NCBI GenBank assembly: GCA_947625025.1
Contig: CANQMQ010000004.1
Coordinates: 29,726 to 93,725, forward strand
DNA length: 64,000 bases
DNA from: an uncultured Clostridia bacterium
GTDB taxonomy: Bacteria; Bacillota; Clostridia; Christensenellales; Borkfalkiaceae
Reading direction: 5' to 3'
This document shows positions 1-8,161 of this stretch, piece by piece (the stretch's first letter is position 1; each line of letters opens with the position of its first letter). The translations under genes were made by a program, and so were the position numbers. The notes under the pieces were generated by a model. The model saw only the letters and a list, made by a program, of their open reading frames with translations. It did no database searches and had not been told where the DNA came from.

Positions 1-1
1 C

Positions 2-577
2 CTGCGGGGGTATAAGTATGCCCACGAGATCACCTCGCCCACCCTTCAAATTTACGGCAATGCGGAGGTGCTCGAGGTGTTCAAAGAGTGCACCGCGCGT
101 GAACTGAGGGAGGAGATCGGCGGGGCGATCGGCCTCCATGAAGTGGGGCCGTTTGAGAAAATCACCTTCGGCGGTTGGACGGCGTACACCCTCCCCGCAA
201 AGCATTCTTCTAAAGATCCGCTCCTGTATCTCATCGAACGGGATGGAAAGAGGGTGTTGCACCTCACCGATACGGGCGGGCTTCTGCCCGAAGCGCGGGC
301 GTATCTCAAGGAGATCGGCGGCCCCGCTTACGACGCCGTTACCCTCGATTGCACCTTCCTCTTCTCCGAGACGCAGCCCTCTGCCCGCCATATGGGGCTC
401 GATGAGGTCTCCCGCGTCCTCGCATTTTTGGAGGGGGAGGGGCTCATCGACGGGCACACCGAGCGGGTCATCACCCACTTTTCGCACAACGCAGAGCCCA
501 CTTCGGAGCGGCTTCGCCGTGCGGAGCGGGAATACGGCGTAATTGCCGCCTACGACGGCATGACGCTTGAAATTTAG
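2..577 (+). CDS. MBL-fold metal-dependent hydrolase, 5' end cut by the window
   Basis: The frame is open from the first bases of the window to TAG at 575-577, so only the last 191 codons are present. The visible part has the second half of a metallo-beta-lactamase fold: a strand-rich section with VLHLTDTGG, a DCTF strand end, a helix carrying HMGLDEVSRVLAF, and the ITHFSHN strand whose histidine would bind metal. This arrangement resembles the PhnP-like phosphodiesterase branch of the superfamily. The N-terminal HxHxDH motif lies off the window, so the substrate cannot be predicted. It is followed 46 bases later by a patatin gene on the same strand. Confidence 0.8.
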   Translation: MRGYKYAHEITSPTLQIYGNAEVLEVFKECTARELREEIGGAIGLHEVGPFEKITFGGWTAYTLPAKHSSKDPLLYLIERDGKRVLHLTDTGGLLPEARAYLKEIGGPAYDAVTLDCTFLFSETQPSARHMGLDEVSRVLAFLEGEGLIDGHTERVITHFSHNAEPTSERLRRAEREYGVIAAYDGMTLEI

Positions 578-623
578 TTAAATTCTCCCGTAACCGTTCA
601 AAATAGGATGGGGGGAGGTCGGA

Positions 624-1481
624 ATGGGGCTATTTACTAAAATCAAGGAATTCTTCACCCGAAGAAGAAAGCAGCCCGTACTCGGGCTCGCACTCGGAAG
701 CGGGGGAGCAAAGGGAATGGCGCACCTCGGCGCACTCAAGGCGTTTGAGGAGGCAGGGCTTACCTTTTCCATTGTTACGGGTTCCTCCATCGGCGCGATC
801 GTCGGCGCCCTGTATGCAAAGGGGTATTCGTATGCCGATATGACCCAAATCGTGGAGGGGCTCAACCGCAAGGAGTTCTCCAAAAATCTCCGTCCCTTTG
901 CAGACCTCTCCTTTGCCGAGGCCTTCTTGGAGGATTACGCGGACGGGGACATCGAAGGGCTTCCGAAGCCCTTTGCCGCCTGTGCAACGGATGGGGAGAC
1001 AAACGAGCTCGTCGTCTTGAAATCGGGCAAGATCGCCCGCGCGGTAACGGCCTCTGCCGCCATCCCACCCTTCTTCCGCGGCGTCGAATGGGAGGGGAAA
1101 AAGCTCTACGACGGCGCCTTCAGCGATGCCGTGCCCGCCGATATCTGCAAGGAACTCGGGGCGGAGATCGTAGTCGGCATCGACCTTTCGGCCTTCCCGC
1201 GTTCGGAGGAGGAGAAGGGCAGAATGACCCGCCTCATCGGGAGCGCCATCAGCTATTTCACCCCCGTACACTACACGGACGACTGCCACACCCGCGGATA
1301 CCGCAGTGCGGATGTGATGCTTCGCCCCAATTTGCACGATTACGCCGCCACCGATGTCTCCCGCGAGGGCATGGATGCCATGCTCCAAATCGGGTATGAA
1401 GAGGCGAAATCGCGCATTCCCGAAATTCAAAAGGCAATCAAGGAAGCGAGCCGTGGCCATCACAAGAAGAGAACGGTATAA
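624..1481 (+). CDS. Patatin-like phospholipase (RssA/YlbK-type)
   Basis: A 285-residue acyl hydrolase of the bacterial patatin family, which uses a Ser-Asp dyad on lipid esters. The oxyanion loop GSGGAKG is at residues 25-31, the nucleophile elbow GSSIG at 53-57 (Ser55), and the catalytic Asp is in DGAFSDAVP near residue 170. A basic stretch (TRRRK) precedes the domain, and no signal peptide or membrane segment is seen, so it probably acts on the inner membrane face. The ATG is preceded by a strong GGGGGAGG site. A second patatin gene at 18830 has nearly the same N-terminal half, so the two look like paralogues. Physiological substrate is unknown. Confidence 0.88.
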   Translation: MGLFTKIKEFFTRRRKQPVLGLALGSGGAKGMAHLGALKAFEEAGLTFSIVTGSSIGAIVGALYAKGYSYADMTQIVEGLNRKEFSKNLRPFADLSFAEAFLEDYADGDIEGLPKPFAACATDGETNELVVLKSGKIARAVTASAAIPPFFRGVEWEGKKLYDGAFSDAVPADICKELGAEIVVGIDLSAFPRSEEEKGRMTRLIGSAISYFTPVHYTDDCHTRGYRSADVMLRPNLHDYAATDVSREGMDAMLQIGYEEAKSRIPEIQKAIKEASRGHHKKRTV

Positions 1482-2409
1482 GAAGGACCCCGATTACCGT
1501 GCATTCGTGCGGCGGTGCGTCACGATTTCGGTCTCCGTCCTCTTGGTTGCGGCGATCGCAATCTTTTCCTACTTTGTTCCCTTCTACACCCTCCTTCCCG
1601 CTTACGGTATCGCGCCCCGCACGGAGGGCGAACTCCGCCTTCACTTTCTCTCGGTGGGGGAGGGCGACTGCACCATTGTGGAATTTCCCGACGGGGATTG
1701 CCTCGTCGTCGATGCGGGGGACGGTTCCTTTGAAAATATCAACCACGTCTACCGCTACTTAAAGGGCCTCGCGCCCAAATCGGTATCCGTCGCCGTCACC
1801 CATGCCGATTCCGACCACTGCGGCGGCGCCGCCGCGATTTTGGAGCGCTTTCCCGTGGATACGCTGTATTTGCCCGTCTTGGAGGGCGGGAGCGCCTACG
1901 AGCGGGCCCTCAGGGCGGCGGAGGGCATAAACAAGGTGACGCTCACCCGTTACCGCACCATTTCCCACCCCTCGGGCGCCTATCTCGTGTGCATTTCCCC
2001 CTATTCGGAGGGGGAGACGGACGTCAACGATGCCTCGGCCGTGCTCTATCTCCATTACAGGGGCACGGGCGCTCTGCTCGGTGCGGATATCTCTTCGGTA
2101 CGCGAACGGCGGCTCTTAAGGGAATACGCCGTAGATGAGACCATCTTCGACCGCGGGGCGTATCACGTAGACCTCGATATCGACATTTTGAAAGTCTCCC
2201 ACCACGGCTCCTCTTCGGCGAGTGCCCTCGAATGGCTCCAAGTGTTGACGCCCCGCATCGCAGTCATTTCCTGCGGGGTGGGCAATGCGTACGGCCACCC
2301 CGCATCCGATGCCGTAGCGAGGCTCACTGAAGTGGGGGCACAGGTTATGCGTACCGATGAAATGGGGGACATCATCGTCCCCGTTTCGGAAGCCGTACCC
2401 GTCTCTTGA
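1453..2409 (+). CDS. Membrane-anchored ComEC/Rec2-like MBL-fold hydrolase
   Basis: The chosen GTG start (ValAlaIleThrArgArg) overlaps the end of the patatin gene by 29 bases and has AGGAAG six bases upstream, giving 318 residues. A single membrane segment lies at about residues 18-40. Behind it is an MBL domain like the C-terminal hydrolase domain of ComEC: LHFLSVGEGDCTIVEF, VDAGDG, the metal motif HADSDHCGG, and the late SHHGS and GNAYGHP motifs. The competence transmembrane channel of ComEC is absent, so this is one of the stand-alone ComEC-type hydrolases common in Clostridia. Substrate is probably a phosphodiester, by family analogy only. The next gene, aroC, starts 12 bases later. Confidence 0.82.
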   Translation: MAITRRERYKKDPDYRAFVRRCVTISVSVLLVAAIAIFSYFVPFYTLLPAYGIAPRTEGELRLHFLSVGEGDCTIVEFPDGDCLVVDAGDGSFENINHVYRYLKGLAPKSVSVAVTHADSDHCGGAAAILERFPVDTLYLPVLEGGSAYERALRAAEGINKVTLTRYRTISHPSGAYLVCISPYSEGETDVNDASAVLYLHYRGTGALLGADISSVRERRLLREYAVDETIFDRGAYHVDLDIDILKVSHHGSSSASALEWLQVLTPRIAVISCGVGNAYGHPASDAVARLTEVGAQVMRTDEMGDIIVPVSEAVPVS

Positions 2410-2421
2410 AAGGAGGAACCA

Positions 2422-3543
2422 ATGAAAGTTACCACCGCAGGCGAATCGCACGGGAAGGGGCTCTTCGCCATCATAGAAGGGCTTCCCGCAGGGCTCACCT
2501 TAGACATGGGTGCCATCAACGCCGCGCTCGCCGCAAGACAGGGGGGGTACGGCAGGGGCGCCCGCCAGAAGATCGAGCACGATGAAATAGAGATCTTGAG
2601 CGGTGTGCGAAACCTCGTCACCCTCGGAAGCCCCGTTACGGTCGCCGTGTGGAACCGCGATTACGAGAATTGGCGCCCTATTATGGCGCCCGAGGGGTGC
2701 GATACTTCCTTAAAGCGCCTCACCAAGGTGCGGCCGGGGCATGCAGACCTTGCGGGGATACAAAAGTTCGGGCAGACGGATGCCCGTAACGTCCTCGAGC
2801 GGGCCTCCGCACGGGAGACCGCCGTGCGCGTCGCCGCGGGGGAGATTTGCAGGCAACTGCTTGCCGTCCTCGGGGTAGAGGTCAAGGGGTACGTCGTCTC
2901 GGTAGGCGGGGTGCGGGATACCAACGTCTACCCCTTCGGGGCGCTTTCCAATAAGACCGACCTCGGCATGCTCAGCGAGGAGCTGACGGCGGCGGCGAAG
3001 GCCGAGATCGATGCCTGCCGCATGGCGGGGGATACCCTCGGCGGCATCATAGAGCTCCGCGTAAGCGGCCTCAAGAGCGGCTTCGGCAGCTGTATGACGT
3101 ATCCCGAAAAATTGGATGCCCGCCTCGCCTCCGTGCTCATGAGCGTTCAGGCCATCAAGGGCGTGGAGATCGGGGACGGCTTCGCGCTCGCAACCCGCAG
3201 GGGGAGTGCGGCGCACGATGAAATTTGTTACGAAAACGGCGCATACCGCAGGGCCACCAATCATGCGGGGGGCATCGAAGGGGGGATGAGCACCGGGGAA
3301 GAGCTCGTGCTCCGCGCCGCCATGAAGCCCATTCCCACCCTCATGCAGGGGCTCTCTACGGTAGACGTTGCAACGAATAAGCCCGCACGGGCGGCGGCCG
3401 AGCGGAGCGATGTCTGCGCCGTCACGGCATGCGAAGTCGTGCTCGAGGCGGCCCTCTGCACCGAACTTGCCCGCGTCGTCTTGGAACGCCTCGGCGGGGA
3501 TACGATGCAGGAAGTCATTTCCCGCTACGGAGACTTATCATGA
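2422..3543 (+). CDS. aroC: Chorismate synthase
   Basis: Converts 5-enolpyruvylshikimate 3-phosphate to chorismate using reduced FMN, the last shikimate step. The 373-residue length is normal. Family landmarks include the N-terminal GESHGKGL, the GGYGRGAR region, RPGHADLAG, the SARETAVRVAAG signature and the C-terminal NHAGGIEGGMSTGE. A good site (AAAGGAGG) precedes the ATG by six bases. It opens an operon aroC-aroB-aroE-aroQ-aroK in which each gene overlaps the next by four bases (ATGA), implying translational coupling. The EPSP synthase that would supply its substrate is not in this window. Confidence 0.97.
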   Translation: MKVTTAGESHGKGLFAIIEGLPAGLTLDMGAINAALAARQGGYGRGARQKIEHDEIEILSGVRNLVTLGSPVTVAVWNRDYENWRPIMAPEGCDTSLKRLTKVRPGHADLAGIQKFGQTDARNVLERASARETAVRVAAGEICRQLLAVLGVEVKGYVVSVGGVRDTNVYPFGALSNKTDLGMLSEELTAAAKAEIDACRMAGDTLGGIIELRVSGLKSGFGSCMTYPEKLDARLASVLMSVQAIKGVEIGDGFALATRRGSAAHDEICYENGAYRRATNHAGGIEGGMSTGEELVLRAAMKPIPTLMQGLSTVDVATNKPARAAAERSDVCAVTACEVVLEAALCTELARVVLERLGGDTMQEVISRYGDLS

Positions 3544-4607
3544 AAGTTATGAGAGAGGTCATCAAGACGAATTGTGAGGAAGAGAGCACGATCGTCTGCT
3601 GTAACGATATCTTTTCGGAGCATATCTCCAATTTCCGCCCCATCTTGCAGTACGGGGGCATTTTGTTCACCGATTCCAACGTGGAGGCGCTCTATCACGA
3701 CGAAATTGCCAAATATTTTGCGGGCGTCCCCGTGTTTGTGATGCAGGCGGGGGAGGAGAACAAGAACGAGGAGACCCTCTTCGCCCTCCTCAGGGCGATG
3801 GCCGAGCACGGCCTTCGGCGTAATTCCACCCTGCTCGCCTTGGGCGGCGGAGTCGTGGGGGACATCGGCGGGCTCGCCGCCAGCCTCTACATGCGCGGCA
3901 TTTACTACATCCAGGTGCCTACGACCCTGCTCGCACAGGTGGATAGTTCGGTGGGCGGAAAGACTGCCATCGACTTCTGCGGCGTCAAGAACCTCATCGG
4001 TGCCTTCAAACAGCCCATTCTCGTCTATGCGGACCCTTCCTTCTTCGCAACCCTCCCGCCGCGGGAGATCCGTTGCGGCCTCGGGGAAATCATCAAACAC
4101 GGCGCCCTGCATCGCCCGCTCTTCGATTTGCTCTGGAAGAACAGGGACCGCCTCTTCGACCTCGATTTCCTTGCCGAGATCGTGCCCCAAAACATCGCCT
4201 TCAAGGCGGATATCGTGCGCAAGGACCCCCATGAAAAGGAACTGCGCAAGTGCCTGAATTTGGGGCATACGACGGCGCATACCATCGAGCTCTCGGGGGC
4301 GGGCCTCTCGCACGGAGAGTGCGTCCTCCTCGGGCTCCTCTATGAAGTGCACCTTGCGGATATGGTCTATTCGGTAAGCAGTGACTTCATGGAAAAGCTC
4401 ACCGTCCTCATCGAGAGCGTTCTCGACTGCGATATCCGCGCGATCGATATCGCCGCAGGGGCCCGCCTCGCCCTCATGGATAAGAAGAATGAGAAAAAGG
4501 AAAGCGTCACCTGCACCCTTCCCGTGGGGGTAGGGGATTACAGAATTCGGGAATTTCCCTTGGAGGAGTACAGGGAGAAGCTCATTCAAATCAGGGAGAC
4601 GCTATGA
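3540..4607 (+). CDS. aroB: 3-dehydroquinate synthase
   Basis: Cyclises DAHP to 3-dehydroquinate with NAD and a divalent metal (step 2 of the shikimate pathway). The start chosen is the ATG at 3540, which overlaps the aroC stop as ATGA; a second ATG nine bases on is possible. The 355-residue product shows the NAD-binding LLALGGGVVGDIGG, the substrate loop QVPTTLLAQVDSSVGGKTAID, GEIIKHG and the metal-ligand LNLGHTTAHTIE and SHGE segments. Everything expected for a functional AroB is present. The N-terminus before residue 20 is less conserved. Confidence 0.96.
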   Translation: MKVMREVIKTNCEEESTIVCCNDIFSEHISNFRPILQYGGILFTDSNVEALYHDEIAKYFAGVPVFVMQAGEENKNEETLFALLRAMAEHGLRRNSTLLALGGGVVGDIGGLAASLYMRGIYYIQVPTTLLAQVDSSVGGKTAIDFCGVKNLIGAFKQPILVYADPSFFATLPPREIRCGLGEIIKHGALHRPLFDLLWKNRDRLFDLDFLAEIVPQNIAFKADIVRKDPHEKELRKCLNLGHTTAHTIELSGAGLSHGECVLLGLLYEVHLADMVYSVSSDFMEKLTVLIESVLDCDIRAIDIAAGARLALMDKKNEKKESVTCTLPVGVGDYRIREFPLEEYREKLIQIRETL

Positions 4608-5431
4608 TCCGCCTCGCCGTTGTCGGGAAGGATGTCTCCAAATCCAAAAGCCCCGAAATGCACGCGTTTATCCTGAATAAGCTGGGCTTTTCGTGTGCAT
4701 ACGAGAAAATCTCCATCCCGCCCGAGAAGTTCCATGAACGGGCGGAGGAGCTCTTTGTATACGATGGCTTCAACGTAACCATACCCTACAAGGGGGAAAT
4801 TCTTCCGTATTTAACGAAACTATGCGGGGAAGCTGCCACGTTCGGGGCCGTCAACACCGTCCTTTCGGCCACGCGGGAGGGGTTCAATACGGATGGCTAC
4901 GGCTTCATGCTGATGCTTCGGAATGCGGGCATCGATGTAAAGGGCAGGCGCGTCCTCGTGCTCGGTGCGGGCGGTGCGGGCAGGAGCTGTATCCATACGC
5001 TTGCGGAGGCAGGGGCTGAGGTCTATGCCTACGGGCGGCGCTTCGAGACGGTACAAAGGGTGCATGAGGCCTTCCCGCGCTTCACCGCCCTTTCCGAAAT
5101 CCCGATGGCGCCCTTCGACCTCATCATCAACTGTACGGGCATCGGCATGCACGAAACGGTTGGTATGGCGCCCACCCTCCGCTTTGCGGGAAGGGGAGAA
5201 CTCCCCTTGGATGAGGCCTTCCTTTCAAGATGCGGGGGTGCGGTAGACCTCATCTATGAACCCGCAGAGAGCGAATTTCTGCGCCTTGCCCGCTCTCTCA
5301 ACAAATTCACCCTGAACGGAGAGGCAATGCTCTTCTATCAGGCGTACTACGCCGATTGTATCTATACGGGCACTGCGCCCGATGCAGACCTTGCAAGAGG
5401 CCTCTATCAAACATATAGGGAGGAAATATGA
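4604..5431 (+). CDS. aroE: Shikimate dehydrogenase
   Basis: NADPH-dependent reduction of 3-dehydroshikimate to shikimate (step 4). The 275-residue protein has the shikimate-binding SKSKSPEMHA and FNVTIPYKG (catalytic Lys), GAVNT, the FNTDGYGF motif with the catalytic Asp, the Rossmann GAGGAGRS dinucleotide loop, and a C-terminal LNGEAMLFYQAYYA that closes the active site. It overlaps aroB and aroQ by ATGA on both sides. Sequence after the Rossmann loop contains a basic patch (YGRRFE) suited to NADP. Confidence 0.96.
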   Translation: MIRLAVVGKDVSKSKSPEMHAFILNKLGFSCAYEKISIPPEKFHERAEELFVYDGFNVTIPYKGEILPYLTKLCGEAATFGAVNTVLSATREGFNTDGYGFMLMLRNAGIDVKGRRVLVLGAGGAGRSCIHTLAEAGAEVYAYGRRFETVQRVHEAFPRFTALSEIPMAPFDLIINCTGIGMHETVGMAPTLRFAGRGELPLDEAFLSRCGGAVDLIYEPAESEFLRLARSLNKFTLNGEAMLFYQAYYADCIYTGTAPDADLARGLYQTYREEI

Positions 5432-5850
5432 ACCTGCTCGTTCTCAACGGCGTCAACCTCAACCTGACGGGGCGGCGCGAGAAGGGCGTCTACGGCAGTG
5501 AGACGCTCGAACAAATCAATGCGGAGCTCAGGGCCTTCGCCGAGGCCCACGGGGCGCATGCGGACTTTTATCAGAGCAATCTCGAAGGGGAACTGTGCAC
5601 GGCCATTCAGAATGCGGAGGGGGTATACGACGGAATCATCTTAAACGCCGGGGCCTTCACCCACTATTCGTATGCCATCCGCGATGCCATTGCGGCCGTC
5701 TCGGTGCCCGTCGTCGAAGTGCATATGTCCAACGTCCATGCGCGGGAGGAGTTTCGCAGGAATTCCGTGTTGACGCCCGTCTGCCGCGGGGAAATTTTGG
5801 GCTTCGGGAAGAAGAGCTACATCCTTGCAATGGAGAGTTTTTTGGTATGA
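5428..5850 (+). CDS. aroQ: 3-dehydroquinate dehydratase, type II
   Basis: Dehydrates 3-dehydroquinate to 3-dehydroshikimate (step 3) by the dodecameric type II enzyme. The 140 residues have the usual length and motifs: NGVNLNLTGRRE at the N-terminus, catalytic Tyr in GVYGSETL, QSNLEGEL, NAGAFTHYS and VEVHMSNVHAREEFRRNSV, with His and Arg of the active site. The ATG overlaps the aroE stop, with AGGGAGG upstream inside aroE. Use of a small type II enzyme is typical for Firmicutes biosynthetic operons. Confidence 0.96.
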   Translation: MNLLVLNGVNLNLTGRREKGVYGSETLEQINAELRAFAEAHGAHADFYQSNLEGELCTAIQNAEGVYDGIILNAGAFTHYSYAIRDAIAAVSVPVVEVHMSNVHAREEFRRNSVLTPVCRGEILGFGKKSYILAMESFLV

Positions 5851-6353
5851 ATATCGTACTTTGCGGCATGATGGGGGTAGGCAAGAGCACGGTAGGCATC
5901 CGCATCGCGGAGCTTACGAGGAGGAGATGGTTCGATACCGACATCATGATCTCAGACCGTCACGGCAGAATTTCGGATATCTTCGAATACTATGGCGAAG
6001 CGCACTTCCGCTCTTTAGAGACGGACATCGTGCGCGAACTTGCAGAGCAGGACGGGCTCGTCATTTCCACGGGCGGCGGGCTCGTATTGCAGCCCGAAAA
6101 CGCAGAGCTTCTAAAGCGCAACGGCAAAATTTTCTTCATGCGGGCAAGTTTCGAAACGCTGTTAGAGCGCGTCCGCGCCGATGAATCGAGGCCGCTTCTG
6201 AAGGATACGGGAAAGACTGCAGAGCGCCTCGGGGAGCTCCTTGCGTGGCGTACTCCCATCTATGAAGCCGTAGCCGATGCCATCATCGATACGGATGGGA
6301 AGTCGGCGGATGAGGTCGCGGGCGCGATCGTCGCGCTTGCGGAGAAGCTGTGA
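5847..6353 (+). CDS. aroK: Shikimate kinase
   Basis: ATP-dependent phosphorylation of shikimate (step 5). The 168-residue P-loop kinase starts MNIVLCGMMGVGKSTVG, where GMMGVGKST is the Walker A motif, followed by FDTD (Walker B/shikimate Asp), FRSLE with the substrate Arg, STGGGLV and the lid region RADESRPLL. The start is fixed by ATGA overlap with aroQ; the frame is open further upstream, but that part is only the shifted aroQ sequence. It ends in GTGA overlap with the next reductase gene. Confidence 0.96.
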   Translation: MNIVLCGMMGVGKSTVGIRIAELTRRRWFDTDIMISDRHGRISDIFEYYGEAHFRSLETDIVRELAEQDGLVISTGGGLVLQPENAELLKRNGKIFFMRASFETLLERVRADESRPLLKDTGKTAERLGELLAWRTPIYEAVADAIIDTDGKSADEVAGAIVALAEKL

Positions 6354-7051
6354 AGCGGGCGGTCGTCACGGGGGGCACCCGCGGCATCGGGCTTGCCACC
6401 GTGCGGCTCCTCATGGAGAGGGGCTATCTCGTTACCGCGCTCTATTCCTCCGATGAGGAGAGTGCGAAGAATGCCAAGGCGGAGTGCCCGAACGCCGAGT
6501 TCGTGCGCGCCGATGTCTCCGACGAGGAGAGCGTAAGGCGGGTATTCGAAGGCATTCCCCGCCTCGACGTTCTCATCCTGAATGCGGGCATTTCGCACTT
6601 TTCGCAGGTGCAGGATGAGCGCTTTGAGGATTTCAAACGGGTGATGGATGTCAACATGGGCGGCGTGTTCCTGTGTGCCAAGTACGCCGTGCCAAAGCTC
6701 ATCTCCTTCGGCGGGGCCATCGTATGCGTCTCCTCCGTGTGGGGGGAGTGCGGCGCCAGCTGTGAGAGTTCGTACTCGGCCTCCAAGGGGGCGGTAATTT
6801 CCTTCTCGAAGGCGCTTGCCAAGGAGCTCGCTCCTGCAAATGTTACGGTGAACTGCGTGACGCCGGGAGTGATCGATACCTCGATGAATTTACAGTTCTC
6901 GGCGGAGGAGATACGGGCGCTCAAAGAGGAGATCCCGCTCGGGCGGCTCGGGTATCCCGAAGAGGTTGCGGAGGCCATCGTGTTTCTCGCCGAAGCCCAC
7001 TACATCACGGGGCAGGTGCTCGGCATCAATGGGGGATTCCACATCGCATAG
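6350..7051 (+). CDS. Short-chain dehydrogenase/reductase (FabG-like)
   Basis: A 233-residue classical SDR starting with GTG in a GTGA overlap with aroK. The NAD(P)-binding TGGTRGIG is at residues 8-15, NAG is in LILNAGISHF, the catalytic Ser lies in VSSVWGECGAS and the YSASK tetrad (Tyr-x-x-x-Lys) follows. The C-terminal ITGQVLGINGGFHI is typical of 3-oxoacyl-ACP reductases. Its position at the end of the aro operon suggests co-expression but no obvious shikimate role. Whether it is FabG proper or another reductase cannot be decided because no other fatty acid genes are nearby. Confidence 0.88.
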   Translation: MKRAVVTGGTRGIGLATVRLLMERGYLVTALYSSDEESAKNAKAECPNAEFVRADVSDEESVRRVFEGIPRLDVLILNAGISHFSQVQDERFEDFKRVMDVNMGGVFLCAKYAVPKLISFGGAIVCVSSVWGECGASCESSYSASKGAVISFSKALAKELAPANVTVNCVTPGVIDTSMNLQFSAEEIRALKEEIPLGRLGYPEEVAEAIVFLAEAHYITGQVLGINGGFHIA

Positions 7052-7085
7052 GGCCTCGAAATTTCGATTTTTTACGGTTTGCGAA

Positions 7086-7105
7086 GTACTATGTCAGACA
7101 TAAAC
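7086..7105. repeat. Palindromic motif GTACTATG-N5-CATAA, copy 1
   Basis: Within the 120-base gap before the dGTPase operon, TATGTC and GACATA form a perfect 6-1-6 inverted repeat at 7090-7102. The surrounding AGTACTATG-N5-CATAA recurs at 45586-45604, where the palindrome extends further. It could be a protein-binding operator. The function is not known. Confidence 0.35.
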
Positions 7106-7171
7106 AAGAATTTTTGAAAAATTTTCCTGAAAAAAAAGGAGATTTTTTTCTTTTTTGCGAAATAATTAACG

Positions 7172-8161
7172 ATGAAAGAAAAGACCTATCAGAAAGAACG
7201 TGCCTTCTTCTCGCCCTACGCCCAACTCTCCGAAAACACGAGGGGGCGGCTTCGGGAGGAGCGGCCGTGTACCATGCGCACCGATTTCCAGCGGGACAGG
7301 GATAGAATTATCTATTCCAAATCTTTCTTGCGCCTCAAGAATAAGACGCAAGTCTTTTTCGCGCCCGACGGGGACCACTACATGTCGAGGCTCACGCACA
7401 CCCTCGATGTCTCCCAGATCGCCCGCTCCATCGCCCGCTGCCTCTCCCTCAATGAGGATTTGGCGGAGGCCATCGCCTTGGGGCACGACCTCGGCCACAC
7501 TCCCTTCGGGCATGTGGGGGAGCGGGTGCTCAACAACCTCTGCCCCACGGGGTTCAACCACGCCAAGCAGTCTCTGCGCGTCGTAGACGTCCTCGAAAAG
7601 GACGGCAAGGGCCTCAACCTCACCATCGAAGTGCGGGACGGCATCTTGAACCATTCCAAGGACGGCAACCCCATGACGCTCGAGGGGGCAGTCGTCTCCC
7701 TTGCAGACCGCATTGCGTACATCAACCACGACATCGAGGATGCCATCCGGGCAGGGTATCTGAAGGCGGATGAACTTCCGCCCTGCGCCTATTCGGTATT
7801 CGGCCGCACCACCTCCGCCCGCATCGACACCGCCATCCGCGATATCTGCGAGGTTTCCGAGGGCAAGCCCTATGTGCGCATGTCCGAAGAGAAGAAGGAG
7901 GCGCTCGATGAGCTCCGCACCTTCATGTTCGATAAGGTTTACAGCAACGTCAACCTCCTCATCCAGGAATCGGCAGAGCGCATGCTCCGCGCTCTCTATA
8001 CATATTTTTTGGAGCGGTGCGAGGAGCTCCCCGCGGTCTACCGCGAGACGGCCGAGGAGGATGTGCCCCGTGCCGTATGCGATTACCTCTCTTCCATGAC
8101 GGACCGCTACGCCGTCAACGTGTTTAAGCGGCTGTACGTCCCGCGCGAGGGGAGCGTATGA
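7172..8161 (+). CDS. HD-domain dGTPase-like deoxynucleoside triphosphohydrolase
   Basis: A 329-residue HD hydrolase of the Dgt/YpgA-like family, which splits dNTPs to nucleoside plus tripolyphosphate. Metal motifs are clear: H in RLTHTLDVSQIA, HD in HDLGHTPFGH, and a later D in SLADRIAYINHDIEDA. It heads the classic Firmicutes dgt-dnaG-rpoD order and its stop overlaps the dnaG ATG. No convincing ribosome binding site sits close to the ATG: the nearest AAAGGAG is about 30 bases upstream, and the interval is T-rich. The start is therefore less certain than the frame. Confidence 0.9.
   Translation: MKEKTYQKERAFFSPYAQLSENTRGRLREERPCTMRTDFQRDRDRIIYSKSFLRLKNKTQVFFAPDGDHYMSRLTHTLDVSQIARSIARCLSLNEDLAEAIALGHDLGHTPFGHVGERVLNNLCPTGFNHAKQSLRVVDVLEKDGKGLNLTIEVRDGILNHSKDGNPMTLEGAVVSLADRIAYINHDIEDAIRAGYLKADELPPCAYSVFGRTTSARIDTAIRDICEVSEGKPYVRMSEEKKEALDELRTFMFDKVYSNVNLLIQESAERMLRALYTYFLERCEELPAVYRETAEEDVPRAVCDYLSSMTDRYAVNVFKRLYVPREGSV

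Noticed and set aside
7110..7124. AATTTTTGAAAAATT as a CodY-type box before the dGTPase gene
   Set aside because: Only about 12 of 15 positions match from memory of the consensus, and AT-rich leaders produce such matches often.
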